Shown in pieces: positions 8,298-17,954 of a DNA stretch of 64,000 nt. Positions within the stretch are counted from its first letter, which is position 1; each line of letters opens with the position of its first letter. Origin of the DNA: Neorhizobium alkalisoli. GTDB lineage: Bacteria > Pseudomonadota > Alphaproteobacteria > Rhizobiales > Rhizobiaceae. The translations under genes and the position numbers were made by a program. The stretch lies in NCBI RefSeq assembly GCF_002968635.1, contig NZ_PVBN01000004.1:124001-188000 (forward strand), given 5' to 3'. The notes under the pieces are model-generated. The model was given only the letters and a program-made list of their open reading frames with translations. It was not told the origin of the DNA and did no database searches.

Positions 8298-8489
8298 TCA
8301 TGACCGGAAAAGACCATCGGCGGCACGGCGTCCAGCCGCCTTGCTCTCCTTCTCGGCCTCCAGGCGGGTAATCTCCTGCCGCAACAGGCCGATGCGTGAG
8401 TCGAGCTCGTCGACGGAGAGCATCGAAAGGTCGGCGCCGATCTCATGCGCCGTCGGCTTCTTCTGGCGATCGTCATCGAGAAAGCTCAT
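8298..8489 (-). CDS. DUF1192-family small protein
   Basis: A 63-residue protein, MSFLDDDRQKKPTAHEIGAD at its start, with a central heptad-like helix 'LS.DELDSRI.LL..EI.RLE.E'. This is the DUF1192 pattern; the function is unknown. Its ATG overlaps the stop of the MFS gene by four bases (ATGA), so translation is coupled. In rhizobia it is commonly found close to rcdA. Confidence 0.8.
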   Translation of the reverse strand: MSFLDDDRQKKPTAHEIGADLSMLSVDELDSRIGLLRQEITRLEAEKESKAAGRRAADGLFRS

Positions 8490-9766
8490 GGTGCCTCCTT
8501 CTTGAGGTTGCTGTCTGCGCCGGTCTCCGCCTGGGCACGCGGATCAAGCGACAGGCTTTCCGGTGTGGCAAGCGGCGCCGTCGAGGCAGCGGCGGTTGTA
8601 TAGGCCTCGCGGTCGCCGCTCGGCACAGCGGCACGCTGGCGGCTGCGGACGATCGCATAGGCGGTCACCAGAATATGCGCTCCGGCCGTCACCGCAAAGA
8701 GGGCATGTGGGCCTGCCCAGCTCATCACGGGGCCTCCAAGCGTCGGGCCGATGATCGTGCCGATGCCGAAGAGCAGCAACAGCCCGCCCGATACCTTCAC
8801 GAAGTCTTCGGGCGCGGCGAAGTCGTTCGCATGGGCGACGGCGATCGGATAAAGCGCGTTGGCCGCTGCACCATAGATCGCCACCAGCACGACGATGCCG
8901 TAGACATCGGTCGGACGGATGACGGCAATTGCCAGGCCGGCGAGCGCCGCCGCAGCCGAAAGACCTGCCAGCACGTAGCGGCGGTCCATGTTGTCGGAGA
9001 GGCGGCCCGCAGGGAACTGCATGATCGCACCGGCAAAGATGGTGATGCTGACCATGGCGGCCACCGCGCCGTTATCCAGCCCGGCCCGGGTGCCGAAGAC
9101 GGCGCCGAGCGTACCGTAGGCGCCGTTCGCAATGCCGATCAGAAGAATGCCGACACAGGCGATCGGTGAAGTCCGGAAAAGGCCCGGAAGATCCAGCCGT
9201 GCCCGTTTCAGGGGCTGCGGGGAGGCGGCCTTCGAGAGCGTCGTCGGCAAGGCGGCCACGCAGTAGAGGATGCCGCAGACCATGAAGAGCGCCTGTGTCG
9301 ACACGTCGCCGAACGGCACCATCAGCTGTCCGCCCACCACGCCGAAGAGCGTGATGGAGATGTAGAAGGAAAAGATCGTGCCGCGGCTTTCGGTGGTCGC
9401 GCGTTCGTTCAGCCAGCTTTCGATGATCATCGAGGTGCCGGCGGTCGAGAAGCCGGTGATGGCCCGCAGGACCAGCCAGGTGTTCTGGTCGACGAGAAGG
9501 CCGGTCAGCAGCACGTTCAGGCAGATCAGCGAAAGGAACCCGGAAAAGGCACGCACATGGCCGATGCGGCGCACGACGTTCGGTGCGACGAAACAGCCGA
9601 TGACGAAGCCGGAAGCCCAGGTGGTGCCGAGCAGGCCGAGCACCTCGTTCGAATAACCTTCCGCAGAGCCCCGCACCGGCAGGAGAAGGCCCTGAAGACC
9701 GTTGCCGAGAAAGAGGAAAAGCGTACCAAAAAGGAGGGCGAGGACTGGGAGGAGATTTCGTCTCAT
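8486..9766 (-). CDS. Major facilitator superfamily transporter
   Basis: A 426-residue protein with about twelve hydrophobic helices. The first helix reads LLPVLALLFGTLFLFLGNGL; an MFS-A-like loop 'RRIGHVRAFSGF' follows helix 2 and 'GRLSDNMDRRYVL' follows helix 8. The C-terminal 50 residues are hydrophilic. Substrate not evident; the overall look is of the YcaD/quinolone-resistance-like group. First gene of a two-gene operon with DUF1192. Confidence 0.85.
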   Translation of the reverse strand: MRRNLLPVLALLFGTLFLFLGNGLQGLLLPVRGSAEGYSNEVLGLLGTTWASGFVIGCFVAPNVVRRIGHVRAFSGFLSLICLNVLLTGLLVDQNTWLVLRAITGFSTAGTSMIIESWLNERATTESRGTIFSFYISITLFGVVGGQLMVPFGDVSTQALFMVCGILYCVAALPTTLSKAASPQPLKRARLDLPGLFRTSPIACVGILLIGIANGAYGTLGAVFGTRAGLDNGAVAAMVSITIFAGAIMQFPAGRLSDNMDRRYVLAGLSAAAALAGLAIAVIRPTDVYGIVVLVAIYGAAANALYPIAVAHANDFAAPEDFVKVSGGLLLLFGIGTIIGPTLGGPVMSWAGPHALFAVTAGAHILVTAYAIVRSRQRAAVPSGDREAYTTAAASTAPLATPESLSLDPRAQAETGADSNLKKEAP

Positions 9767-9961
9767 CGTGGTACTGTCAGCTCTTTTCGCGAATGCGATC
9801 GATAATGGAATCGGGGGCGTGCAAGCATGGTTGCGCGCCGATGAACCGGGCGTTAACGAAGGCGGAAGCGGATTTGCGGATGCCCCCGAATCTGTTCACG
9901 GGTATCTGTGGTGGAGCGCAAAAATGTCCAGCCTATGGCGGCGGCGGAAACGAAGGCAGGA

Positions 9962-10123
9962 ATGACAAAGGCGATTGCCGTCCTGCTGATTCTCACCATG
10001 TTGATCCAGATCATCAAGCCGCTCGGGCTGCCCGGGCTCAGGCGCCGGGGCGATTTCTGGAAGCTCGCCATCATCGCCTTCGCCGCCTGGGCGGCGGCGC
10101 TGCTGCTGCGCGATTTTACCTGA
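9962..10123 (+). CDS. Small membrane protein of unknown function
   Basis: A 53-residue protein with two hydrophobic segments (about 3-18 and 33-51) split by a basic loop 'GLPGLRRRGDFWK', so the loop is likely cytoplasmic. The ATG at 9962 has only AGGA immediately before it; an in-frame GTG at 9908 would give 71 residues. The stop abuts the stop of the convergent PhzF gene (TGATCA, 10121-10126). Confidence 0.6.
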   Translation: MTKAIAVLLILTMLIQIIKPLGLPGLRRRGDFWKLAIIAFAAWAAALLLRDFT

Positions 10124-11041
10124 TCAGCAGTCGATCGAGCCGCGCATGACGGACACGCAGCGCCCGGTGACGCGAACATCGGTGACAGTGCCGGCGGTCT
10201 TCACCACATCGAGTTCAATCAGGCTGCGGCGACCCATTTCGACACCCTGCTCAATCGTGATGTGCGTTTCGGCCTCGGAGCCGGGCGCGCGGGTGACAAG
10301 GAAGGCGGAAAGGGCTGCAGAGGCGCTGCCGGTCGCCGGATCTTCCGTGATGTCGTCGAGCGGGGCAAACATGCGCGCCCGGAGATGCCATGGATCCTCG
10401 GCGCTGCGGACATAGAGGAAGAGCGAGAAATCGCCCGTCGATCTCGGATGCCTGGCGGCGGCTTCGTGAAATGCCGAAACGTTCGGGCGGGCGGCGGCAA
10501 GCGCCTCGAGATTTTCGAGTTCGGCGATGGCGAAGGGCAGGCCCACCGAAGCGACAACCGGCGCGTGGCTCGATGTGCGGATACTGTCAGCGTCAATCGA
10601 AGCGCAGTCGGCGATCAGTTCCGGAGCGATCTCTTCGGCGATCTCTAACGGTTGCGGCGCACGGATCGTGGCCCCGGTCACGGCATCGGCCTCCCGGAGA
10701 AGGGTGATCTCAACCAGCCCGGCGATTTCCTCGAAGCGAAGCGTATCGCCGACCGGTTTGCCGAAGACGTCTTTCTGGCGGCCGAGCACGAAGGCGGTGC
10801 CGACATTCGGGTGGCCTGCAAACGGGATTTCCATCGTCGGCGTGAAGATGCGGACACGGGCGCTGTTTTGAGGATTTTCCGGCGGCAGCACGAAGGTGCT
10901 CTCCGCATAACCGAACTCGGTGGCGATCTGCTGCATCTGCCGGTCGGTCAACCCGCGCGCGTCGGGAACGACGGCAAGCGGATTGCCGACAAAACGCTTT
11001 TCGGTGAAGACATCGACGGTAACAAAATCGGCGGTCGGCAT
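10124..11041 (-). CDS. PhzF-family isomerase/epimerase-like protein
   Basis: A 305-residue protein of the diaminopimelate-epimerase fold. Family motifs: 'VDVFTEKRFVGNPLAVV' at the N-terminus, the catalytic-region 'EFGYAESTFV' with its conserved Glu at about 46, 'TPTMEIPFAGHPNVGTAFVL' at about 68-88 and 'DPATGSASAAL' near 220. True PhzF acts in phenazine synthesis, but most homologues outside phenazine clusters are uncharacterised, and there are no phenazine genes here. Confidence 0.85.
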   Translation of the reverse strand: MPTADFVTVDVFTEKRFVGNPLAVVPDARGLTDRQMQQIATEFGYAESTFVLPPENPQNSARVRIFTPTMEIPFAGHPNVGTAFVLGRQKDVFGKPVGDTLRFEEIAGLVEITLLREADAVTGATIRAPQPLEIAEEIAPELIADCASIDADSIRTSSHAPVVASVGLPFAIAELENLEALAAARPNVSAFHEAAARHPRSTGDFSLFLYVRSAEDPWHLRARMFAPLDDITEDPATGSASAALSAFLVTRAPGSEAETHITIEQGVEMGRRSLIELDVVKTAGTVTDVRVTGRCVSVMRGSIDC

Positions 11042-11145
11042 GGCGCTCTCATCTGCAGCAGGGACGTGCCGATCTAAATCCTTCCCGATGCTCCGATCCA
11101 GCCAATGTTTTTGATCCTTGTATCAGCAAATGCAATGCGGCCCGC

Positions 11146-11592
11146 CTAGGCAAGGCCATGTTCCCTCATCGCCTTGTCTTCGTCGCCGGTGACGTAGGCG
11201 AAAATCCTGGCATCACCATCCGCGACGGTGACGAAGTAGAAATTGGTGAAGCAGATGCGGCCGTTTTCGCCTGCCTTGTTGACGTAGACGAATTCCCAGC
11301 CCACCTCCGCCAGGGCGTGCAGATCATTGAGCGGCGTGACACGCAGACCGGTCAGCAGCATCTCTTTGCCACCCACCTCGCGGTAGTGCGCAAACCCTTG
11401 GGGAATAACCTCGCGGAACTTCTCGTCATTGGCTCCGCCCATCACACCCTGCGGGGCTGAACCGACGAAATAAGGGGCGAAGAAAGCCGCCACCCTGCCG
11501 ACATCCACCGAGGCCGGATCCGCGAGAGCCTCGTTGCTGATCCTGCCGTAGTCGTTGAAAAGGTCACGTACCTTTGCTTCCAGTTCCGTCAT
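11146..11592 (-). CDS. SnoaL/NTF2-fold-like protein
   Basis: A 148-residue protein, predicted cytoplasmic. The pattern (N-terminal helices, then 'VAAFFAPYFVGS', 'PLNDLHALAEVGWEFVYVNKAG' and 'FYFVTVADGDARIFAYVTGDED') fits a SnoaL-like alpha+beta cone that binds small hydrophobic ligands or acts as a scaffold. No specific activity can be inferred. ATG 11592 has GGAGAT at a good distance; seven extra codons upstream are less likely. Confidence 0.6.
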   Translation of the reverse strand: MTELEAKVRDLFNDYGRISNEALADPASVDVGRVAAFFAPYFVGSAPQGVMGGANDEKFREVIPQGFAHYREVGGKEMLLTGLRVTPLNDLHALAEVGWEFVYVNKAGENGRICFTNFYFVTVADGDARIFAYVTGDEDKAMREHGLA

Positions 11593-11662
11593 GGCTCGAT
11601 CTCCTGCCCGCAAGAAACGTGGTGGCGGCGGTTCGGTTCATCAAGACTTGCTGGCGCATATG

Positions 11663-11694
11663 CAAAACAAAAGACCGCTCCGTTGCCGGAGCGG
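11663..11694 (-). terminator. Terminator of fda
   Basis: CCGCTCCG (11675-11682) and CGGAGCGG (11687-11694) form an 8-bp stem with a 4-base loop; the minus strand continues into TCTTTTGTTTTG. Confidence 0.88.
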
Positions 11695-11799
11695 CCCCTT
11701 TCCTCCCTTGAAAAGGCGCGTCCTTACGCTGCCTTTTCCAGATCCTTCTTCCAGCCTCCCCTGGCGGCGAGACTTCGATCATCAGGATCGCATCAGGAC

Positions 11800-12690
11800 T
11801 TATTGAACGCTTGCGGTGTAGATCTGATCGATGGTTTTGGCCAGACTCGTGTCGAATTCCGCGTCACTCATGGTAACACGCAGGTTTTCCGCCAGGGCGC
11901 GCGAGAAACTCGCGATCATGCCATGGTTATGGCTGAGCTTCTCGCAGGCATCCGCGGTGCTGTAGCCGCCGGAAAGGGCGACGACGCGAACGACCGACTT
12001 GTGGGCGATCAGAGGGGCGTAGAAATCGTCGACCGTCGGGATCGTCAATTTGAGCATGACGGTTTCGCCCGCGGGAAGCTTGTCGAGCTGCTGCGCGATC
12101 TCGTCTCGAAGAATGACTTCAGCCTGTTCCTTCGTCGGGCTCTTGATGGAAACTTCCGGCTCGATGATGGGCATGAGGCCCTGGCCGATGATCTGGCGCG
12201 CCACCTCGAACTGCTGTTGCACGACGGCAGCAATCCCGGCCTTGTCGGCATGGCCGATCACCGAGCGCATCTTGGTTCCGAAAATTCCCTTTTCGCGGCC
12301 GCGGATCAGGAGGGCGTCCAGATCGGGCATCGGCTTCATCGTCTGAACGCCGTTTTCCTCGGCGTTGAGGCCCTTGTCGACTTTGAGAAAGGGCACGACG
12401 CCACGTTTTTCCCAGAGATAGGACGGAACAGCCTGACCATCGACGTCGCCGTCCATGGTCCGCTCGAACAGGATAGCGCCGATGACCTTGTCGCCCGAAA
12501 AGGCTGGCGCGCTCATGATGCGGACGCGCATGGCATGTATCAGGCGGAACATCTCCTCGTCACCCTGATAGTCGGACTCGGAGACGCCATAAAGACGCAA
12601 CGCTCCAGGTGTTGAACCACCGCTTTGGTCCAGCGCCGCGATAAATCCGGGCGCAGAACTCATCTTGTTCAACATCTTCGCGTCCACCAT
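11800..12690 (-). CDS. fda: Fructose-bisphosphate aldolase, class I
   Basis: A 296-residue Schiff-base aldolase that cleaves fructose-1,6-bisphosphate to the two triose phosphates, or runs in reverse in gluconeogenesis. Visible hallmarks: 'AALDQSGGSTPGAL' near the start, 'GAILFERTMD', 'VPFLKVDKGL', 'PIIEPEVSI' and 'VMLKLTIPTVDDFY' with the likely Schiff-base lysine in 'MLKLT', and the phosphate-binding 'VALSGGYST'. ATG 12690 has AGGAG upstream. It belongs to the tkt-gap-pgk-fda block but has its own promoter with a large operator-like palindrome. Confidence 0.92.
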   Translation of the reverse strand: MVDAKMLNKMSSAPGFIAALDQSGGSTPGALRLYGVSESDYQGDEEMFRLIHAMRVRIMSAPAFSGDKVIGAILFERTMDGDVDGQAVPSYLWEKRGVVPFLKVDKGLNAEENGVQTMKPMPDLDALLIRGREKGIFGTKMRSVIGHADKAGIAAVVQQQFEVARQIIGQGLMPIIEPEVSIKSPTKEQAEVILRDEIAQQLDKLPAGETVMLKLTIPTVDDFYAPLIAHKSVVRVVALSGGYSTADACEKLSHNHGMIASFSRALAENLRVTMSDAEFDTSLAKTIDQIYTASVQ

Positions 12691-12790
12691 ACTACACTCC
12701 TGTCCCTAAAGTTGGCGCTAAAGCGCTCATATCTCTCTAAGCTGCCATCCGCGGATAACAGAAGTTTTTTTAAAGTGAAATCCTAGCCTA

Positions 12791-12825
12791 ACATATTGAA
12801 ACGATTGAAATGGTTTCAATCGTTT
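12791..12825 (-). promoter_or_regulatory. fda promoter overlapped by a 27-bp perfect inverted repeat
   Basis: Twelve-base arms AAACGATTGAAA (12799-12810) and TTTCAATCGTTT (12814-12825) flank TGG. On the minus strand the right arm supplies TTGAAA as -35 (12814-12819) and a -10-like ATATGT lies at 12791-12796 after 17 bases. A repressor bound here would block RNA polymerase; the AAACG/CGTTT half-sites resemble LacI-family operators. Confidence 0.65.
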
Positions 12826-12910
12826 AAAATATCTAAATTTTTTTAAACCGGTTAACTTTGGAGCGCGCCGCCCTATATCGGCGCGCTTCCTGCTTTTCAT
12901 AATGCGCCAA

Positions 12911-14113
12911 TCAGGCTGTTCTGGAAAGGACGGAAACGCCCGGTAGTTCCTTGCCTTCCATCCATTCCAGGAAAGCGCCGCCTGCGGTCGAGACATACGA
13001 GAAGTCGTCCGCCGCGCCGGCATGATTGAGCGCTGCCACGGTATCGCCGCCACCGGCGACCGAGGTCAGCCTGCCGGCCCTGGTCTCTGCGGCGGCGTGT
13101 TGCGCGGCGGAGACGGTGGCCTTGTCGAAGGGTTCGATCTCGAAAGCGCCGAGCGGACCGTTCCAGACGAGTGTCGAGGCTTTGGAAATCCAGTAGTTGA
13201 CGGCCGCCACCGACTTCGGCCCGACGTCGAGCACCATCGCATCCGCAGGGATCGCTTCGATATCCACGACCTCGTTGGCCGCACCCGCCTTGAACTCGCG
13301 CGCAACGACGCCGTCGACAGGAAGGACGATCGCGCAATTAGCCGCCTCGGCTGTCTTCATGATTTCCCTGGCCGTCTCGGCAAGATCATGTTCGCACAGA
13401 GATTTGCCGACATTGATGCCCTTGGCGGCGATAAAGGTGTTGGCCATGCCGCCCCCGATGACCAGCGCATCGACCTTCTTCACGAGGTTCTGAAGGAGGT
13501 CGATCTTGGTGGAGACTTTTGCGCCGCCGACGATCGCGACCACCGGGCGGGCGGGATTGCCGAGGCCCTTTTCCAGCGCCTCGAGCTCTTCCTGCATCGT
13601 GCGGCCGGCATAGGCGGGGAGGTGATGGGCGAGGCCTTCGGTCGAGGCATGCGCGCGGTGGGCGGCGGAGAAGGCGTCGTTGACGAAGATGTCGCCGTTC
13701 TTGGCCAGCGCTTCGGTGAAGCCGGGGTCGTTCTTTTCCTCGCCCTTGTGGAAGCGGGTGTTTTCGAGAAGCAGGATGTCGCCGTTCGCCATCTTGGCAA
13801 CGGCCTGTTCGGCTTCCGGGCCGATGCTATCGGCGGCGAAGAGGATCTTCTTGCCGAGGACGGCATTGACGGCCGAAACGATCAACGACAGCGACATCTC
13901 GGCGACCGGCTCACCCTTCGGGCGGCCGAAATGGGCGAGCAGGATGACTTTGGCACCCTTGCCGGAAAGTTCCAGGATTGTCGGTGCGACGCGTTCGATC
14001 CGGGTCGCATCGGTTACCTTGCCATCGGCGACGGGCACGTTGAGGTCGACGCGCACGAGCACGCGCTTGCCTGCGATATCGGAAAGGTCGTCGAGAGTTT
14101 TAAAGGCCGGCAT
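12911..14113 (-). CDS. pgk: Phosphoglycerate kinase
   Basis: A 400-residue monomeric kinase that interconverts 1,3-bisphosphoglycerate plus ADP with 3-phosphoglycerate plus ATP. Signatures: '[12 protein letters not shown]' at about 16-27, '[11 protein letters not shown]' at 59-69, '[13 protein letters not shown]', '[13 protein letters not shown]', and the nucleotide-site '[10 protein letters not shown]' and 'AGGGDTVAA' near the end. Normal length. The ATG at 14113 matches the family start; an ATG four codons upstream (14125) is possible. Confidence 0.95.
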   Translation of the reverse strand: MPAFKTLDDLSDIAGKRVLVRVDLNVPVADGKVTDATRIERVAPTILELSGKGAKVILLAHFGRPKGEPVAEMSLSLIVSAVNAVLGKKILFAADSIGPEAEQAVAKMANGDILLLENTRFHKGEEKNDPGFTEALAKNGDIFVNDAFSAAHRAHASTEGLAHHLPAYAGRTMQEELEALEKGLGNPARPVVAIVGGAKVSTKIDLLQNLVKKVDALVIGGGMANTFIAAKGINVGKSLCEHDLAETAREIMKTAEAANCAIVLPVDGVVAREFKAGAANEVVDIEAIPADAMVLDVGPKSVAAVNYWISKASTLVWNGPLGAFEIEPFDKATVSAAQHAAAETRAGRLTSVAGGGDTVAALNHAGAADDFSYVSTAGGAFLEWMEGKELPGVSVLSRTA

Positions 14114-14240
14114 GAGCTGATCCATCTGCTTGGGAAAGTCGCAGCGGACCATACTATGCTTGACTGGTGACGCAAGCGGTTGATCGGCCGGACGCGCATT
14201 CCGCGCATCCCGGCCCCGGCCATCGTGCGGCGGCTCGAGC

Positions 14241-16064
14241 CTAGCCCTTTTTCTCCGGCACCGGCCTGCCGCGGTATTTGCGCAGCAGATCGCGGATCCG
14301 GTGGGCGATCTCGCGCATGTTGATGAAGATCGGCAGGTTGGTCGCAGGCTCGACCGGCTCAAGCGAAATCCCGATGCTTTTGACATGCTCGTGTTCATCG
14401 AGGTCGCGGACGATCAGCACGATGGAGCCGAAGCGGATGCGGTCGGCGTAATCCGCCCGGCCGCCGAGGCGTGTGGTGACGAGGTCGCCGACGGTCATGT
14501 TCTGCTCGTTGGCGGAGAGCAGGCCCGGGCCATAGGCGGCATCGAGTTCCTTGGCCGGGCGCGCCGGCGAGATCGCGAAGGCGCCGAAGAATTCCGCATC
14601 GTCCTCGTCGACCGGTACCTGGCTCGCAAAGATGCGGTCGAGCAGTTTCGAATAGGCTGGCGAGATGAAGAGATAGACCTGATCGCCTTCCCTCAGGCGG
14701 CCCGCATATTGATAACGCATGCTGCGGCCGTCGCGGATGACGAGCGAAGGCATCGCCCAGCGGGGAATGCGCTCGCCGCCGAGGATAGGGCTGTCCTTCA
14801 TGACGCGATAGGAGATCAGTTCGTGATGGGCCGTGCCCGGCAGGTCGAGCTCGATCTTGTCGATGGCGCCCATGCGGGGCGGAATGATGAGGCCGAGCTT
14901 CTGGGCGACGGGCTTGATCGTCCAGCCCTGCAGCAGCAGAGACACCAGCACGATGATGAATGTGGTGTTGAAGAAGACCGTGCCGTTCTCGACGCCGCTC
15001 AGGATCGGCATGATGGCGAGGAGGATCGAAACGGCGCCGCGCAGGCCGACCCAGGCGACGAAGCCGGTCTCCTGCTGGGTGAAGTCGTAAGGAAGCAGGC
15101 TCAGCCAGACGGCGATCGGCCGGGCAATGAAAATCAGGAAAAGGGCAAGGCCGATTGCCGGCAGCAGGATCGCCGGAAATTGCGACGGCGTGGCGAGCAG
15201 GCCGAGCACCAGGAACATGATGATCTGCGCAAGCCAGGTCAGCCCCTCGTTGAAGCGGACGATCTGCGGCTTGGCGAACATCTTCCGGTTGCCCGAATAG
15301 ATGCCGGCGACGTAGACCGCCAGAAAGCCGCTGCCGCCCATGGCGCCGGTAAAGGCGAAGACGAGGAGCGCGAGCGTCAGCACGAAGATCGGCGCAAGGC
15401 CGCGATCGGAGGTGAAGCGGTTCAGAACCCAGACGATCATCATGCCGCCGAGCAGGCCGAAGAGCACGCCAAGCCCCATTTCCTCGATGAACAGCAGCAG
15501 GAAATGCGCGTTCAGCCCGGAAAAGCCCTGGCCGGTGGCGACCAGTTCCGCCAGCGCCACCGTCAGGAAGATCGCCATCGGATCGTTGGTGCCGGATTCC
15601 ACTTCCAGCGTCGAGCGCACCTTGTCGCGGATGTTGATGCCGCTGACGCGCAGCAGGAAAAAGACGGCGGCTGCGTCGGTCGAGGCGACGATCGCCCCGA
15701 GCAGCAGGCCTTCGAGCCACGTGAAGCCGAGGAGCGGGACCGCGGCGATCGCGACGATCCCGGATGTCAGCACGACGCCTGCCGAGGCGAGCGTCAAGGC
15801 CGGCGCCGCAGCGATGCGGAATGAGTGGACGGGCGTCATGAAGCCGGAATCGAAGAGCACGATCGCAAGGGCGAGCGATCCCAGCATGAAGGTGAAGGAG
15901 TAGTTTTCGAAATTGATGCCGAGCCCATCCACCCCGGCGAGCAGACCGATCGACAGAAACACAAGCAGAAGCGGTGCGCCGAAGCGGAAGGCGAGAAGGC
16001 TCGAGAGGGCGGCCACCAGCACCAGAACCGTGCCGACCAGCAGGATGATGTAGAACGCCTCCAC
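14241..16064 (-). CDS. nhaP2: K+/H+ antiporter (NhaP2/CvrA type)
   Basis: A 607-residue CPA1-type antiporter. About twelve membrane helices (residues 1-385) contain the exchange-site motif '[14 protein letters not shown]' at about 155; the cytoplasmic tail holds a TrkA-C-like domain ('[20 protein letters not shown]', about 425-490) and a CorC/HlyC-type end (about 500-590). This domain order is that of NhaP2/CvrA, which exports K+ under low osmolarity or high pH. It stands between pgk and the AT-rich island, on the same strand as pgk. Confidence 0.88.
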   Translation of the reverse strand: MEAFYIILLVGTVLVLVAALSSLLAFRFGAPLLLVFLSIGLLAGVDGLGINFENYSFTFMLGSLALAIVLFDSGFMTPVHSFRIAAAPALTLASAGVVLTSGIVAIAAVPLLGFTWLEGLLLGAIVASTDAAAVFFLLRVSGINIRDKVRSTLEVESGTNDPMAIFLTVALAELVATGQGFSGLNAHFLLLFIEEMGLGVLFGLLGGMMIVWVLNRFTSDRGLAPIFVLTLALLVFAFTGAMGGSGFLAVYVAGIYSGNRKMFAKPQIVRFNEGLTWLAQIIMFLVLGLLATPSQFPAILLPAIGLALFLIFIARPIAVWLSLLPYDFTQQETGFVAWVGLRGAVSILLAIMPILSGVENGTVFFNTTFIIVLVSLLLQGWTIKPVAQKLGLIIPPRMGAIDKIELDLPGTAHHELISYRVMKDSPILGGERIPRWAMPSLVIRDGRSMRYQYAGRLREGDQVYLFISPAYSKLLDRIFASQVPVDEDDAEFFGAFAISPARPAKELDAAYGPGLLSANEQNMTVGDLVTTRLGGRADYADRIRFGSIVLIVRDLDEHEHVKSIGISLEPVEPATNLPIFINMREIAHRIRDLLRKYRGRPVPEKKG

Positions 16065-16979
16065 CTATACGGTCCCTTCCTTTGCACCTCGCCCGTCACA
16101 CGATCCTCGCCCGCAGTCCCGGAACCGGAACTGTGCCGCGCCGCGATGCGGCCCTGCAGAATGAGGCAGATCCCGGCCGAAGGCCAGGCGAATCGATAGA
16201 ACGTATTGAATAGGCGGGAACAATTCCGGCAAGAGAAGGGCAGGGACGGAAAAAAGACGGACTCGTGCCTCGGTGCCGATGGCTTTTCACTTTTCTACCC
16301 GGCGACTCGTCCCAAAACCGTTTGGGGACGCTGGAGTGTCGGAGAGCCCACACGAATGCGGAACCTCATTGGAATTGTATAGTGTGGCTCCGCATTCGCG
16401 TGGCCTTCGGCGTCTTTTCGGGACTTCCGGTCCCTACAGGTGATCACCTCGCCTCGCTGCGTGGCTTCGTTCGCGATTTCCTTTCGGGAAACCCTGCCAC
16501 TTGGACGGCTCAACCGAACCCGGCCCGGCGGCCAGGGGGAGGCTTGATAGGAGAGCCCGTCTTGCGACGGACGCTCCATGGCTTTCACCTCTTCCACCGT
16601 TCCCGCACGTTACGGTTCCGATGAAAGCGCCGGCTTCCGCCTGCCCGCGAACGTCTCGCGAAACACTCCGGCGACGGAAGCGGGGAGATTTTAGGCATGG
16701 GTGGAGGGGGCGGGGAAAGGTGAGGATGAAAAAATCTGGTGGCGCTTCGGCCGAAGCAGAAATAGAGATGCGATTTTCTGCGGGGGAACTTTGCGCCTCC
16801 ATCCCGGCCAAAGCCCGCATCCTTGCCATCGGCCAGAAGCGGACTTGTGGTGGATCGGCGAGACGGCAACTTGCGTGCCAGGTTCTGCACTTCCGGTCGA
16901 TGCGGCGAGCGCCCAATCTGACCTAGCAGGCTTCGTCTTGAACGAAGCGCTGCAGCGCGTTAGCGGTTCGAGGCTTCGC
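16065..16979. other. Long non-coding stretch with several palindromes, no gene recognised
   Basis: 915 bases without a credible gene. It contains a 15-bp inverted repeat with one mismatch (16348-16362 with 16389-16403), a perfect 12-bp palindrome AGGTGATCACCT (16438-16449), a GGGAC/GTCCC hairpin (16420-16434), a 7-bp stem at 16930-16948 and an 8-bp stem CGCGTTAG/CTAACGCG at 16956-16987 that includes the stop codon of the next gene. Several short frames are open but none has recognisable family features. A structured RNA, repeat elements or decayed DNA are all possible. Confidence 0.5.
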
Positions 16980-17954
16980 CTAACGCGGTGTCCACTGCCC
17001 ACATGTGAGGTGAGCTTCGCCTCTAGAGTAATAATGACACTTGTTGTGACTTAAACAACCGCGTTCGGTTTCCCGCAGGAATTTGGGGTTGGCAATAATA
17101 TCTCGGCAAAAGCCGGGATGCATATTAGGAGGCAGATCGTTCCAGCCGTTCATCTGGACACGACCCGAGAAGATGAACTTTCTATTCGGGTTTCTGATAG
17201 CAACTTCTCGGCTCTCTGAAATCCTTGCTTCAATAAATTCCGGCCTGGCGGGATAGATCAACCGCTTATCCACATTGTAAAAACCTGAAGACAAATCTAC
17301 GAAACTAAACGGAAGAGTCGCAATCTCGTCTTGAAAACCGACGGTTCCAATTTTGTCGAAGTCATTATCTCCAGTTTTTAAGGACATGCGTATGGAACTC
17401 TCCACTCCTTCCATATTCAACCACTCCGCGAGCAATTTTAGCTCATTGATAACATGATCAGCTAGAGGATTTATGCGACGGTCGATCAGAAGGCTGAGGA
17501 GATACCCATGAGCAGCATGAAGTTGGATATGACGAAATCCATGTTTGACTGCCATCGCAGCACCTGCACGGAAAGACTCAATAACTTTTTCTATGCCCTG
17601 CAGACCCATGCTTGCAGTTAGCTCTCGCCCTTCTGCGATTACTGTGTTGGGCGCTAACGTCACAAACTTCCTAGAGCCGGTGTATCCTGCCCAAGTTGTC
17701 GCAAGTTGAATGCCGGGACTTGCTCCGCCGTCACTGATCCCCTTTGCAAGCTCAGCCCAAATAGAATCCCCAGTGATCATAGGCGTCGATGCGTTGCTCC
17801 CATGTCCGTTGGGTACAACAACGTTGCCAACTATTGAGCAATATAGCTCAGGAGAACTTCGGCTTTCGTAAAATTCCAAAAATCGGTGATCAGGGCGCCC
17901 GTCAGTTACGAAACCAGTATTCACTGCAGCAAAAAAAATAAGCCTACTGTTCAA
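16980..17954 (-). CDS. Short Old-Yellow-Enzyme/FadH-like flavoprotein with His-containing cluster motif
   Basis: A 324-residue TIM barrel resembling the FMN domain of NADH:flavin oxidoreductases. The substrate-binding 'QLHAAHGYLLS' (about 143-153), the FMN-phosphate strand 'FIFSGRVQMN' and 'DIIANPKFLRE' fit the family. The C-terminal C300-x2-H303-x2-C306-x11-C318 copies the spacing of the FadH/TMADH [4Fe-4S] motif, with His in place of the second Cys; the protein ends six residues later, so the FAD/NAD half is absent. The TTG start lies 11 bases inside the MazG gene, so this is the third gene of a coupled cassette. AT-richer than neighbours. Substrate unknown. Confidence 0.65.
   Translation of the reverse strand: MNSRLIFFAAVNTGFVTDGRPDHRFLEFYESRSSPELYCSIVGNVVVPNGHGSNASTPMITGDSIWAELAKGISDGGASPGIQLATTWAGYTGSRKFVTLAPNTVIAEGRELTASMGLQGIEKVIESFRAGAAMAVKHGFRHIQLHAAHGYLLSLLIDRRINPLADHVINELKLLAEWLNMEGVESSIRMSLKTGDNDFDKIGTVGFQDEIATLPFSFVDLSSGFYNVDKRLIYPARPEFIEARISESREVAIRNPNRKFIFSGRVQMNGWNDLPPNMHPGFCRDIIANPKFLRETERGCLSHNKCHYYSRGEAHLTCGQWTPR

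Noticed and set aside
14301..15824. 507-codon plus-strand open frame
   Set aside because: Antisense to the K+/H+ antiporter gene; the translation is a charged low-complexity product.
16065..16979. RNase P RNA, tmRNA or SRP RNA gene
   Set aside because: I looked for the conserved RNase P, permuted tmRNA and SRP core sequences on both strands and found none.
16956..16987. attachment site or tRNA fragment at the cassette end
   Set aside because: It is only an 8-bp stem-loop; no tRNA-like sequence and no matching direct repeat was found on the other side near 19.1-19.6 kb.
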